Shown: positions 7,458 to 14,750 of the stretch, in pieces
How the letters are laid out: each line of letters begins with the position of its first letter
How positions within the stretch are numbered: the first letter of the stretch is position 1
Origin: Comamonadaceae bacterium
GTDB lineage: Bacteria > Pseudomonadota > Gammaproteobacteria > Burkholderiales > Burkholderiaceae_C
Assembly: GCA_947374505.1 (NCBI GenBank)
Contig: CANCCE010000018.1
Location: 1 to 21,890, forward strand
Length of the DNA stretch: 21,890 bases
Direction of reading: 5' to 3'
Notes under the pieces: generated by a model
What the model saw: the letters and a program-made list of their open reading frames with translations, nothing else
The model's database searches: none
What the model was told of the DNA's origin: nothing
Made by a program: the position numbers and the translations under genes

Positions 7458-8156
7458 ATGAACACACTTCAACTGATCAGCGCGGGTGCCGCACAAGCCT
7501 TGGTCACCCGCTTCCAAGAACGCTTTATGGCCCTGCACGGCTACGCCATTGAACCGACCTTTGGGGCGGTCGGCTTGATGAAAGACAAACTGCTGGGCGG
7601 TGCACCTTGCGACGTCCTGATCTTGACCGATACGCTCATCGCACAGCTCACCAGCAGCGGCCAACTGGCGGCAGGCACAGCGCAAGCCTTGGGCGTGGTC
7701 AAAACGGGCATCGCCGTGAAAACAGGCGAAGCCCGACCGGCCGTCGCCACGCGCGCTGAACTCAAAGCCGCACTGCAAGCTGCCAACGGCATTTACTTCC
7801 CTGACGCGGTCAAATCAACGGCCGGCATTCATTTCATGAACGTGCTTAAGCAACTCGGCCTCGACCAAGAACTCGCCGACCGACTGCGCACTTACCCGAA
7901 TGGTGCCACCGCCATGACCGCCATGGCCCAATCCACCGAGAAGGGCCTGATCGGCTGCACGCAAGACACCGAGATTTTGTACATCGAAGGCGTCGACCTG
8001 ATCGCCGATTTGCCGAAAGAGTTTGAACTTGCCACGGTTTACACCGCAGCGGTTAGCACGGCTGCCAAGGCGCCTCAAGGGGCGGCTGAGTTGATTGGCT
8101 TGCTGGCAGGATCAGAGACGGCAACGTTGCGCACTGAATGCGGGTTTGAAGGCTAA
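7458..8156 (+). CDS. ModA-like substrate-binding protein without signal peptide
   Basis: A 232-residue type II periplasmic-binding-fold protein (SBP_bac_11, molybdate-binding ModA-like). The N-terminus MNTLQLISAGAAQALVTRF goes straight into the first beta-strand/Ser loop of the mature domain, and no hydrophobic export sequence precedes it. GGAPCDVLILTD (about 47-58) and YFPDAVKSTAGIHF (about 114-127) are family features. The start lies 7 bases after the Bug stop with no evident ribosome binding site, which suggests translation by reinitiation. As written the protein should stay in the cytoplasm, unlike true ModA, and no modBC genes are present, so it may sense or sequester a small anion or metabolite. 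Transport of molybdate is unlikely. Confidence 0.75.
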   Translation: MNTLQLISAGAAQALVTRFQERFMALHGYAIEPTFGAVGLMKDKLLGGAPCDVLILTDTLIAQLTSSGQLAAGTAQALGVVKTGIAVKTGEARPAVATRAELKAALQAANGIYFPDAVKSTAGIHFMNVLKQLGLDQELADRLRTYPNGATAMTAMAQSTEKGLIGCTQDTEILYIEGVDLIADLPKEFELATVYTAAVSTAAKAPQGAAELIGLLAGSETATLRTECGFEG

Positions 8157-8163
8157 GCCTTCA
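8147..8163. terminator. Perfect palindrome centred on a stop codon
   Basis: TGAAGGC and GCCTTCA form a perfect 7-bp inverted repeat whose 3-base centre is the TAA stop of the ModA-like gene (8154-8156). It sits in the 19-base gap between convergent genes and would form a hairpin in either transcript. No T-run follows, so it is a weak bidirectional terminator at best. Confidence 0.4.
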
Positions 8164-8175
8164 GCCACCCAGCAT

Positions 8176-9171
8176 TCACAGCCCCAGCAAACGCGCCGCA
8201 TTGCCACCGGTGACGGCGCTCAGCGCATCACCGTCCAAACCGCATTGGCGCAGCCAACCCACCGGGTCAGGCTCACCCACCGGGTAGTCACTGCCCATGA
8301 CCAGCCGATCAGTACCGACGCGCTCTATGAGCACCTGCAAGACCTGCGGATCGTAGACCGTGGTCTCGTAATAAAAAGTGCGTAGAAAGTCACTCGGTGT
8401 GCGGCCGCCGGTGTGGCGAACCGTGTCGGGCCGGTTGGCCGTGTTGCGATCCAGCCGGCCCATGTAGTGAGGGAAATAACCACCGCCGTGGGCCATCACG
8501 ACCTTGAGCGCAGGGAACCTGGTCATCACGCCTTCGTAAATCATGGACGCCATGCACTTGGCCTCCTCCACCGACTGCCCCAGCGAATTCCATAGCGCGT
8601 ATTGTTGGAACCACGGGTCGCGAGATCCCTCGGGATGGATCCATGCGGTGATGCCGTGTTGTTCAACCGCCTGCCAAAACGCGTGATACACCGGCGCACC
8701 CACATAAACACCGTTGTAGCTTGACGCGACATTGACCACACGCAGTCCCATGGCAACGCTGCGTTCAAGCTCCTTCATCGCCAACTCTGGATCTTGCAGC
8801 GGCAGGACAAAGCTGCCGACAAAGCGGGTCGGGTGATCTGCGGCCCAGCGCGCGGCCTGGTCGTTGCAGCGCCGGCACAGTTCCAGATCGGTTTGCGGGT
8901 CCGCCCAGCTGGTGCCTTGCAAAACAGTACTCACGGTGAGCACGCCCACATCAATGCCGCGGGCGTCTAAGTCTTCAATGATGGCCAGCGGATCGAACAT
9001 CCGTTCCACCGCCTGCTGTGTGCCTGGACGCGGTGCTTTGGCGGGGGTGGCGCCAAAGCCGGTGAAGACGGTTTTGTTGGTGGAGGCTTCAAAGACACTG
9101 CGCTCCAGCATGTGGACGTGAAAGTCGATCACGGGTGAGCGCGATGGCTCGGATACGGGCAATTTATTCAT
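8176..9171 (-). CDS. Amidohydrolase 2 / ACMSD-type metal-dependent hydrolase or decarboxylase
   Basis: A 331-residue TIM-barrel enzyme of the Amidohydro_2 family, which includes 2-amino-3-carboxymuconate-semialdehyde decarboxylase and gamma-resorcylate or vanillate-related decarboxylases. The metal ligands are visible in order: His18 and His20 (VIDFHVHMLE), His179 (AWIHPEG), His228 (VVMAHGGGYFPH) and Asp295 (VMGSDYPVG). The ATG at 9171 overlaps the upstream Bug stop by 8 bases (ATGAATAA), implying translational coupling; a longer frame to 9375 would run through the Bug gene. Acting on an aromatic or unsaturated acid captured by that Bug protein is a fair inference. Whether it hydrolyses or decarboxylates cannot be settled by sequence. 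Confidence 0.9.
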   Translation of the reverse strand: MNKLPVSEPSRSPVIDFHVHMLERSVFEASTNKTVFTGFGATPAKAPRPGTQQAVERMFDPLAIIEDLDARGIDVGVLTVSTVLQGTSWADPQTDLELCRRCNDQAARWAADHPTRFVGSFVLPLQDPELAMKELERSVAMGLRVVNVASSYNGVYVGAPVYHAFWQAVEQHGITAWIHPEGSRDPWFQQYALWNSLGQSVEEAKCMASMIYEGVMTRFPALKVVMAHGGGYFPHYMGRLDRNTANRPDTVRHTGGRTPSDFLRTFYYETTVYDPQVLQVLIERVGTDRLVMGSDYPVGEPDPVGWLRQCGLDGDALSAVTGGNAARLLGL

Positions 9172-10138
9172 TGGGTTGGATCTTGGCGATGCGTGCGACT
9201 TGACGCCACCTCGCGAGGTCATCACTGAGAAGACGTGTGAGGTTTTGCGAATTACCCGACGCGGGTTGGACATGAATGGTGGCCATGCGTTGGACCATGT
9301 CGGGCATGGAGGTGACCCGGTTGATCTCTGCTTCAAGCCGTTTGACGACGGGTCCGGGCGTGCCCGCCGGCGCAAACAGCCCGGCCCAGTATTGAATCTC
9401 CAACTCCGGCATACCGATCGAGTTCATGGTCGGCACATTGGGCAGCGCAGCGAAAGGCGTGGGAGAGGTCACGGCCAGTGCCCGCAGGCGGCCGTCAGCC
9501 AGCCCCAAAGCTGCCGGCCCGGGGTCGACAAAGGCCGTGAGCAAGTCACCGCTGATCAGGGCCGTGATGGTTTCGCTCATGCTCTTGTACTGAATGAATT
9601 CGCCGGTCGTCTGCGTCCTGATCTTGAACTGCTCGGAGGCGAACTGAAAAGCCGGACCGGAGCCGCCATAGTTGGCCTTGCCCGGATGTGCTTTGACATA
9701 CGCGACCAGTTCGGCAACGGTGGTGATGGGCAGTTTTGAATTGACCAGCAGGACCAGCGGAAAGGTCGCCACCAAGGCCAGTGGGACAAAGTCCTTTTGC
9801 GCGTCGTAGCGCAACTTGGGCGTCAGGATGGGCGCGAACACCATGTTGCCGATCGGCCCCATCAGGATCGTGTAGCCGTCTGCGGGCGCCTTGGCCACAA
9901 AGTCGGTGCCAATGATGCCGCCAGCGCCGACCTTGTTTTCAACGATCACCGGCTGCTTCAGTCCGTCGGCCAGACGCGTTCCGATGAGCCGGGCCAGCGT
10001 GTCCATGCCACCGCCGGCGGCTTGACCGACCACGATACGGATGGGTTTTTCGGGCCAATTTTGGGCTTGTGCCAGAACGGCAAATAGGCCAAACGAAAGG
10101 GCGAGTGCGACGCTGATGGCGAGTCGTTGACGGTTCAA
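9164..10138 (-). CDS. Bug/TctC-family receptor (3), TTG start
   Basis: A 324-residue Bug receptor. I place the start at TTG 10138 because it is preceded by GGAG (complement of 10147-10150) with 8 bases between, and the protein then opens with a clean signal peptide MNRQRLAISVALALSFGLF, cleaved after AQA at about residue 25. In-frame ATGs lie further upstream, but they add residues with no family similarity and enter the neighbouring gene. The VVGQAAGGGMDTLAR motif (about 36-50) matches the Bug ligand loop. It is coupled by an 8-base overlap to the amidohydrolase downstream. A sigma-70-like promoter and two dyads lie upstream, so this pair appears to be a regulated operon. Confidence 0.88.
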   Translation of the reverse strand: MNRQRLAISVALALSFGLFAVLAQAQNWPEKPIRIVVGQAAGGGMDTLARLIGTRLADGLKQPVIVENKVGAGGIIGTDFVAKAPADGYTILMGPIGNMVFAPILTPKLRYDAQKDFVPLALVATFPLVLLVNSKLPITTVAELVAYVKAHPGKANYGGSGPAFQFASEQFKIRTQTTGEFIQYKSMSETITALISGDLLTAFVDPGPAALGLADGRLRALAVTSPTPFAALPNVPTMNSIGMPELEIQYWAGLFAPAGTPGPVVKRLEAEINRVTSMPDMVQRMATIHVQPASGNSQNLTRLLSDDLARWRQVARIAKIQPNE

Positions 10139-10181
10139 GTTTTTGTCTCCGGTGATGGCGCTTGTTGGCGCTATTTTTAAG

Positions 10182-10209
10182 AGGTGTACGACACCTTGCA
10201 CATTTGCAA
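10182..10209. promoter_or_regulatory. Two adjacent dyads just upstream of the Bug-amidohydrolase operon
   Basis: AGGTGT-ACG-ACACCT (10182-10196) is a perfect 15-base dyad. It abuts TTGCA-CATT-TGCAA (10196-10209), a second perfect dyad that shares one base with the first. Both lie just downstream of the inferred transcription start (near 10214) and about 44-71 bases upstream of the TTG start, where repressor operators or leader hairpins are common. Confidence 0.45.
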
Positions 10210-10220
10210 AAATCTTATTG

Positions 10221-10249
10221 AATCTAGGTCTTAGCGCCACATTCGTCAA
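10221..10249 (-). promoter_or_regulatory. Sigma-70-like promoter for Bug (3) and amidohydrolase
   Basis: On the minus strand TTGACG (10249-10244, 5 of 6 to consensus) is followed after exactly 17 bases by TAGATT (10226-10221, 4 of 6). Transcription would start near 10214, leaving a leader of about 75 bases that contains two dyads. The promoter is the best housekeeping-type match I found in the window. Confidence 0.5.
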
Positions 10250-10271
10250 ATCGATATTTTGGATGCAAGCA

Positions 10272-10286
10272 ATCCATGAAATGGAT
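10272..10286. repeat. Perfect short dyad in the 193-base gap
   Basis: ATCCAT-GAA-ATGGAT is a perfect 6-bp dyad about 23 bases upstream of the inferred -35 element of the Bug (3) promoter. It could be an upstream activator site. The rest of the gap, 10287-10331, shows nothing recognisable. Confidence 0.3.
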
Positions 10287-10331
10287 GACCCCGCTGATTT
10301 CCAGGATTCAAAGACTGAGATGCAGAGCTGC

Positions 10332-11030
10332 TCAACAGCCCAACAATTCAGCCAACTGCAACATATCCCGCGCATGTAAATCATTGCCGGCTTTGGGCGA
10401 GACGTCTTTGACTTGAGTCGAACCAAATTCCAATGGACGCTCAATGTACGCTGTCTGCAAACAGCAGGCGCGGGCAGCGACCAAATCATCGTGGTGGGCG
10501 GCGCAGAGCATGACTTGCTCGGGCGCTGCATCAAACACTTTCGCCACGCCGAGGTAGGTGGCCGGGTCAGGCTTGTAGGCGCGAAAAACTTCGGCTGACA
10601 AGATGCAGTCCCACGGCAGACCGGCGCGCTTGGCCATGTGGGTGAGCAAACCAATGTTGCCGTTGGACAGCGTACACAAGGTGTAGCGCGTTTTAAGCCG
10701 CAGCAAACCCGCGACGCTGTCGGGCCAAGCATCCAGCCGATGCCAGACACGGTTCAGGTGTTGGCGCTCAACTTCGCTCAGATACTCAAGCCTGAAGGTC
10801 GGCAACATCGCATCCAGAATCATGCGGTTCAATTCATCAATGCGAACCCAACCCAACTCGCCGGAACGCACGCGCTGCATGGCCGGCTGATAACCCGCAC
10901 GCCAAGCCAAGGCAAAAGCGTTGCCGTCGACTTGCGGGTACAACGCCTGCATTTCTCGCACGATCGAGCCATGCCAATCCACCACGGTGCCAAAGATGTC
11001 AAACGCGAGAATTTTCGGTCTTTGGCGCAT
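10332..11030 (-). CDS. Haloacid dehalogenase type II-like HAD hydrolase
   Basis: A 232-residue HAD-superfamily hydrolase resembling L-2-haloacid dehalogenases. The nucleophile Asp11 is in AFDIFGTVVDWHG, with Thr15 four residues later. Arg44 lies in AWRAGY, Ser122 in LSNGN and Lys153 in YKPDP. The last motif reads CAAHHDDLVAAR instead of the S-S-N-x-x-D pattern of characterised 2-haloacid dehalogenases, so the substrate may be different. ATG 11030 is preferred over a TTG at 11039; neither has a good ribosome binding site. The gene starts 24 bases after the htpG stop on the same strand, so it may be co-transcribed from the heat-shock promoter. Confidence 0.8.
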   Translation of the reverse strand: MRQRPKILAFDIFGTVVDWHGSIVREMQALYPQVDGNAFALAWRAGYQPAMQRVRSGELGWVRIDELNRMILDAMLPTFRLEYLSEVERQHLNRVWHRLDAWPDSVAGLLRLKTRYTLCTLSNGNIGLLTHMAKRAGLPWDCILSAEVFRAYKPDPATYLGVAKVFDAAPEQVMLCAAHHDDLVAARACCLQTAYIERPLEFGSTQVKDVSPKAGNDLHARDMLQLAELLGC

Positions 11031-11054
11031 GGGTTTCAATCGAACGTGACGTCT

Positions 11055-12944
11055 TTAAACCAGCAGCGCGTTGATGCGACGCACATACGCCGCAGGGTCA
11101 TCCGGCAAACCGCCTTCAGACAGCAGCGCTTGGTCAAACAAGATGTGAGCCAAGTCGTTGAACTGCGCGTCGTCGACGCTGGCTTCGAGCTTTTTGGCCA
11201 GCGGGTGCTGGGCATTGACTTCGAGGATCGGCTTGACCTCAGGCGCAGGCTGACCAGCTTGTTTGAGCATGCGGGCGAGCTGGGTCGACATGTCGCCGTC
11301 TTGCACCACCAGACACGCGGCTGAGTCGACCAAGCGCGTGGTGGCGCGCACGTCTTTGGCTTTGTCTTTCAGCGCCTCTTTGAGTTTGTCGAGGACCGGT
11401 TTGAACTGGGTTTGTGCGTCTTCAGCCGCTTTCTTTTCGTCGTCGTCTTGCAGGGTGCCCAAGTCCACCGCGCCTTTGGCCACTGACTGCATCGGCGTGC
11501 CATCAAACTCGCTCAGGTAGTTCAGTGCCCACTCGTCAACACGGTCGGTCATGAGCAGCACTTCAATGCCTTTTTTACCGAAGATTTCGAGCTGCGGGCT
11601 GTTCTTGGCGGCGGCTTGCGTGTCGGCGGTGATGTAGTAAATAGCCGCTTGGCCGTCCTTCATCCGCGCCTTGTAGTCGGCCAAACTGACGGTGACAGCG
11701 TCGGTCGTCGAGCTGGCGAAACGCAGCAGCTTGGCGAGGCGATCTCGGTTGGCATTGTCTTCGCCCAAACCTTCTTTCAGCACCGCGCCAAACTCGGCGT
11801 AAAAGGCGGTGAATTTGTCGGGTTCGTTGGCAGCCAAGTCTTCAATCATGGACAGCACGCGGCGCGTGTTGCCTTCACGAATGGCTTTGACGGCGCGGCT
11901 TTCTTGCAGCAGTTCGCGCGATACATTCAGCGGCAAGTCAGACGAGTCCACCACACCTTTGATAAAGCGCAGATAGTTGGGCAGCAGGGCTTGCGCGTCG
12001 TCCATGATGAAGACGCGTTTGACGTACAACTTGACGCCAGCGGCTTTATCGCGGTTGAACAAATCCATCGGCGCTTTGGCCGGAATGAACAGCAACTGGG
12101 TGTATTCGGTGCCGCCTTCAACGCGGTTGTGCGTGGTGGCCAGCGGTGCTTCGTGGTCGTAGCTGATTTGCTTGTAAAACTCGTCGTACTGTTCTTGGGT
12201 GATGTCTTTTTTAGCGCGCGACCAGAGTGCCGCGGCTTGATTGACGGTCTCCCATTCGCCGGTGAACACCATGCCGCCGGGTTGGTCGTTTTCGCCCTCT
12301 TTCCATTCTTCCTTTTCCATCTCGATGGGCAGAGAAATATGGTCGGAGTATTTGTTGATGATGCCTTTGAGCTTCCAGGCATTGAGGTAGTCGGCTGCGT
12401 CGTCTTTCAGGTGCAGGATGACGCTGCTGCCGCGCTCAGCACGCTCGATTTCACTGACGTCGAACTCACCCGTGCCGGTGCTGCTCCAGCGCACGCCTTG
12501 GCTGGTCGGCAGGCCGGCGCGGCGGCTTTCAACCGTGATGGAGTCGGCGACGATGAAGCCTGAGTAAAAACCGACGCCGAATTGACCGATTAACTGCGAG
12601 TCACTTTTTTGGTCGCCGGAGAGCTTGGAGACAAAGTCACGGGTGCCGCTTTTGGCGATGGTGCCGAGGTTGTCGATGGCTTCTTGCTGCGACAGGCCGA
12701 TGCCGTTGTCGGCAATCGTCAGGGTCTTGGCGGCTTTGTCAAAGCTCACACGGACCTTGAGTTCGGGCACGTTTTCATACAGCGTGGCGTCGTTCAGCGC
12801 CTCAAAACGCAGCTTGTCGCAAGCGTCTGACGCATTGGAAACCAACTCTCGCAGAAAAATCTCGGGGTTGGAATACAGCGAGTGGGTGACGAGTTGAAGC
12901 AGCTGGGCTACTTCGGCTTGGAAAGCGAGTGTCTGTTTTTGCAT
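11055..12944 (-). CDS. htpG: Molecular chaperone HtpG (Hsp90)
   Basis: A 629-residue bacterial Hsp90, an ATP-driven dimeric chaperone of the cytoplasm. The GHKL ATP-binding domain shows Glu33 and Asn37 (LRELVSNASDACDKLRF), Asp79 (ADNGIGL), IAKSGT (about 97-101) and GQFGVGFYSGF (about 120-130). The middle domain carries the catalytic-loop region with LPLNVSRELLQESRAV, and the C-terminal dimerisation domain is complete. The start MQKQTLAFQAEV at 12944 matches the usual Burkholderiales N-terminus; a GTG at 12998 would add 18 unconserved residues. There is no Shine-Dalgarno sequence: the 15 bases before the ATG are pyrimidine-rich and form the -10 region of a heat-shock promoter. Confidence 0.97.
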   Translation of the reverse strand: MQKQTLAFQAEVAQLLQLVTHSLYSNPEIFLRELVSNASDACDKLRFEALNDATLYENVPELKVRVSFDKAAKTLTIADNGIGLSQQEAIDNLGTIAKSGTRDFVSKLSGDQKSDSQLIGQFGVGFYSGFIVADSITVESRRAGLPTSQGVRWSSTGTGEFDVSEIERAERGSSVILHLKDDAADYLNAWKLKGIINKYSDHISLPIEMEKEEWKEGENDQPGGMVFTGEWETVNQAAALWSRAKKDITQEQYDEFYKQISYDHEAPLATTHNRVEGGTEYTQLLFIPAKAPMDLFNRDKAAGVKLYVKRVFIMDDAQALLPNYLRFIKGVVDSSDLPLNVSRELLQESRAVKAIREGNTRRVLSMIEDLAANEPDKFTAFYAEFGAVLKEGLGEDNANRDRLAKLLRFASSTTDAVTVSLADYKARMKDGQAAIYYITADTQAAAKNSPQLEIFGKKGIEVLLMTDRVDEWALNYLSEFDGTPMQSVAKGAVDLGTLQDDDEKKAAEDAQTQFKPVLDKLKEALKDKAKDVRATTRLVDSAACLVVQDGDMSTQLARMLKQAGQPAPEVKPILEVNAQHPLAKKLEASVDDAQFNDLAHILFDQALLSEGGLPDDPAAYVRRINALLV

Positions 12945-12950
12945 GGAGAA

Positions 12951-12980
12951 AGAGTGGGGTTGATGCTGAGTTAATTCAAG
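12951..12980 (-). promoter_or_regulatory. Sigma-32 heat-shock promoter of htpG
   Basis: CTTGAAT (12980-12974) and CCCCACTCT (12959-12951) are separated by 14 bases and match the sigma-32 consensus CTTGAAA/CCCCATnT closely. The -10 element ends 6 bases before the htpG ATG, so transcription should begin at or next to the start codon. That suggests a leaderless or nearly leaderless mRNA, consistent with the missing ribosome binding site. Confidence 0.75.
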
Positions 12981-13057
12981 AGCTGTCGGCTTCAGCACAA
13001 ACCCTGATTCTAGAAAACTATTCGGCCGGTCTGGCTCGGCAGGCTAAAGTCGGGCCC

Positions 13058-13669
13058 ATGAGTAGTACTGAATTCATCGCCCTGTTGGTGCTGGCCACGG
13101 CCATGAGCTTCACGCCCGGCCCGAACACGGCCTTGTCCAGCGCGATGGCGGCTAACCATGGCCTGCGCCACGCCATGCCTTTTGTCTGCGCCGTGCCCTT
13201 GGGCTGGGGGCTGCTGCTGACCTTCAGCGCGCTCGGCGTGGGCGCCTTGCTGGTCGCCCTGCCTTGGTTGGCTTGGGCCGTGAAGCTGACGGGCGTCGCT
13301 TATCTAATGTGGTTGGCGCGGCGCTTGGCCACGACACACGAACTCGGCGCAGCGGATGCCCGAAGGCTAGAGATTGGCTTCTGGCAAGGAGCAGCTCTCC
13401 AAATGGTGAATATCAAGGCTTGGATGCTGGCGCTGGCAATTGTCAGCGGCTGGATCGCTGGCTATGACAACTCGGGTTGGCGCTTTGCCATCGTCTTGCC
13501 GGTGATGCTGGGCTTCGCCTTTGGCAGCAATCTGGCGTATGCGCTGGTCGGCTCGCTGCTGCGCGAGTGGCTGGCCGGACCAGACGGCACGCGCCAACGC
13601 TTGCGCTGGTTCAACCGTGTGATGGCCACCGTGTTGGTGCTGACCGCAGGCTGGATGCTGCTGCGCTAA
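13058..13669 (+). CDS. LysE/RhtB-family amino acid exporter
   Basis: A 203-residue inner-membrane protein of the LysE superfamily, which exports amino acids such as threonine, homoserine or lysine, or related small molecules. The diagnostic FTPGPN motif is at 18-23, followed by roughly five to six hydrophobic helices (about 4-24, 38-62, 67-85, 110-135, 145-168 and 182-202). The start ATG 13058 begins the first helix directly; a longer frame to 12929 would overlap htpG and add charged, unconserved residues. It is divergent from htpG with 113 bases between. The exported substrate cannot be told. Confidence 0.88.
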   Translation: MSSTEFIALLVLATAMSFTPGPNTALSSAMAANHGLRHAMPFVCAVPLGWGLLLTFSALGVGALLVALPWLAWAVKLTGVAYLMWLARRLATTHELGAADARRLEIGFWQGAALQMVNIKAWMLALAIVSGWIAGYDNSGWRFAIVLPVMLGFAFGSNLAYALVGSLLREWLAGPDGTRQRLRWFNRVMATVLVLTAGWMLLR

Positions 13670-13695
13670 TGATCCCGCAAGCCATACAATAATTT

Positions 13696-13728
13696 TTTGA
13701 TTCCCGGCCCCTACATTCAATAATCAAA
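13696..13728. promoter_or_regulatory. Inverted repeat upstream of Bug (4) operon
   Basis: TTTGATT (13696-13702) and AATCAAA (13722-13728) are perfect 7-bp arms with a 19-base spacer, in the 67-base gap between the LysE gene and Bug (4). It could be an operator, but the arms are AT-rich and could match by chance. No convincing -35/-10 pair was found. Confidence 0.3.
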
Positions 13729-13742
13729 CATCAGAGATGATC

Positions 13743-14750
13743 ATGAGAACAACCACACCAACGCGGCTGTACGCACTTAAAACCATCAGCGCTTTATCCC
13801 TGATGTTGCCCTTGGCGCTGCTGGGCACACAGGCCATCGCCGCTGAGCCTTATCCCGTCAAACCCATTTCCGTCGTGGTCGCGTATGCGCCGGGTGGCCA
13901 AGGCGACACCTTTGCCCGGATCGTCGGCGAGCGTCTCACCACTTTGTACAAACAGCCCGTGGTGATCGACAACAAACCCGGCGTGTCCGGCACCATCGGG
14001 ACCCGCTTCGCCGCCAAAGCCAAAAACGACGGTTACACCTTGTTCTTGGGCCAAACCGGCGAGATCGCCGTCAATCGCGTGCTGATGAAGGACCTGGGCT
14101 ACGACCCGATGAAAGAGCTGATGCCGGTGGTGCTGATTGGCAATGCGCCACTGGTCATGCTGGCACCGGCCGATGCGCCTTACAACACGGTCGCTGAGTT
14201 CATTCAGATGGCACGCGCCAAGCCCGGCGAGTTCAGCTACGGCACGGTGGGCGCCGGCACTCCCGGTCACCTGTCGGCCGTGGCCTTGGGTCTGGGCCTG
14301 AAACTCAACATGGTGCACGTGCCCTACAAAGGTGTCGGGCCGTTGTTGTCAGACCTGATCGCCGGCCGTCTGCAAGCATTTTTCAGCAGCGCATCGGCGG
14401 CATTACCGCAAGTCAAAGGCGGCAAACTCAAAGCGCTGGCCGTGACCACGCCGCAGCGCATGAGCTCCTTGCCGCTGGTGCCGACGATTGCTGAATCCGG
14501 CTTGCCGGGTTTTAGCTACACACTGTGGGGGGGCTTGTTTGCCCCCGTCGGTACGCCCGCATCGGTCATCGAGAGCCTGAACCGCGACGTCAACACCATT
14601 CTGGCCAGCCCCGACATCAGGGCGCGCTTTGATGCTGACAATTTGGCTGTTCCGAAAAACTCGCCTGCTGAATTCGCCACCTATGTGCGCGCGGAAAGCG
14701 TGAAGTTCGAAAAGCTGGTGAAAGACGCCAACCTGAAACTGGAACAATAA
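13743..14750 (+). CDS. Bug/TctC-family receptor (4)
   Basis: A 335-residue Bug receptor with a signal peptide (about 1-33, cleavage after AIA) and the loop VVAYAPGGQGDTFARI at about 45-60, plus MVHVPYKGVGPLLSDLI in the second lobe. ATG 13743 has AGAG at 13733-13736 with a suitable spacing; an ATG 6 bases upstream (13737) overlaps that site, so it is less likely. The stop TAA is followed immediately by the ATG of the GST gene, with no bases between, and the PhzF gene is close behind, so the three form an operon. The ligand could be a substrate conjugated or isomerised by those enzymes. Confidence 0.9.
   Translation: MRTTTPTRLYALKTISALSLMLPLALLGTQAIAAEPYPVKPISVVVAYAPGGQGDTFARIVGERLTTLYKQPVVIDNKPGVSGTIGTRFAAKAKNDGYTLFLGQTGEIAVNRVLMKDLGYDPMKELMPVVLIGNAPLVMLAPADAPYNTVAEFIQMARAKPGEFSYGTVGAGTPGHLSAVALGLGLKLNMVHVPYKGVGPLLSDLIAGRLQAFFSSASAALPQVKGGKLKALAVTTPQRMSSLPLVPTIAESGLPGFSYTLWGGLFAPVGTPASVIESLNRDVNTILASPDIRARFDADNLAVPKNSPAEFATYVRAESVKFEKLVKDANLKLEQ

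Noticed and set aside
7458..8156. Molybdate ABC transporter modA
   Set aside because: There is no signal peptide and no modB or modC, so molybdate import is not supported.
10139..10750. Long N-terminal extension of the Bug (3) frame up to 10750
   Set aside because: It overlaps the dehalogenase-like gene in another frame, has no family similarity, and would bury the signal peptide. The TTG at 10138 with GGAG upstream explains the gene better.
11616..12563. 315-codon open frame on the plus strand opposite htpG
   Set aside because: It lies wholly inside the unambiguous htpG gene and shows no domain, export signal or ribosome binding site.
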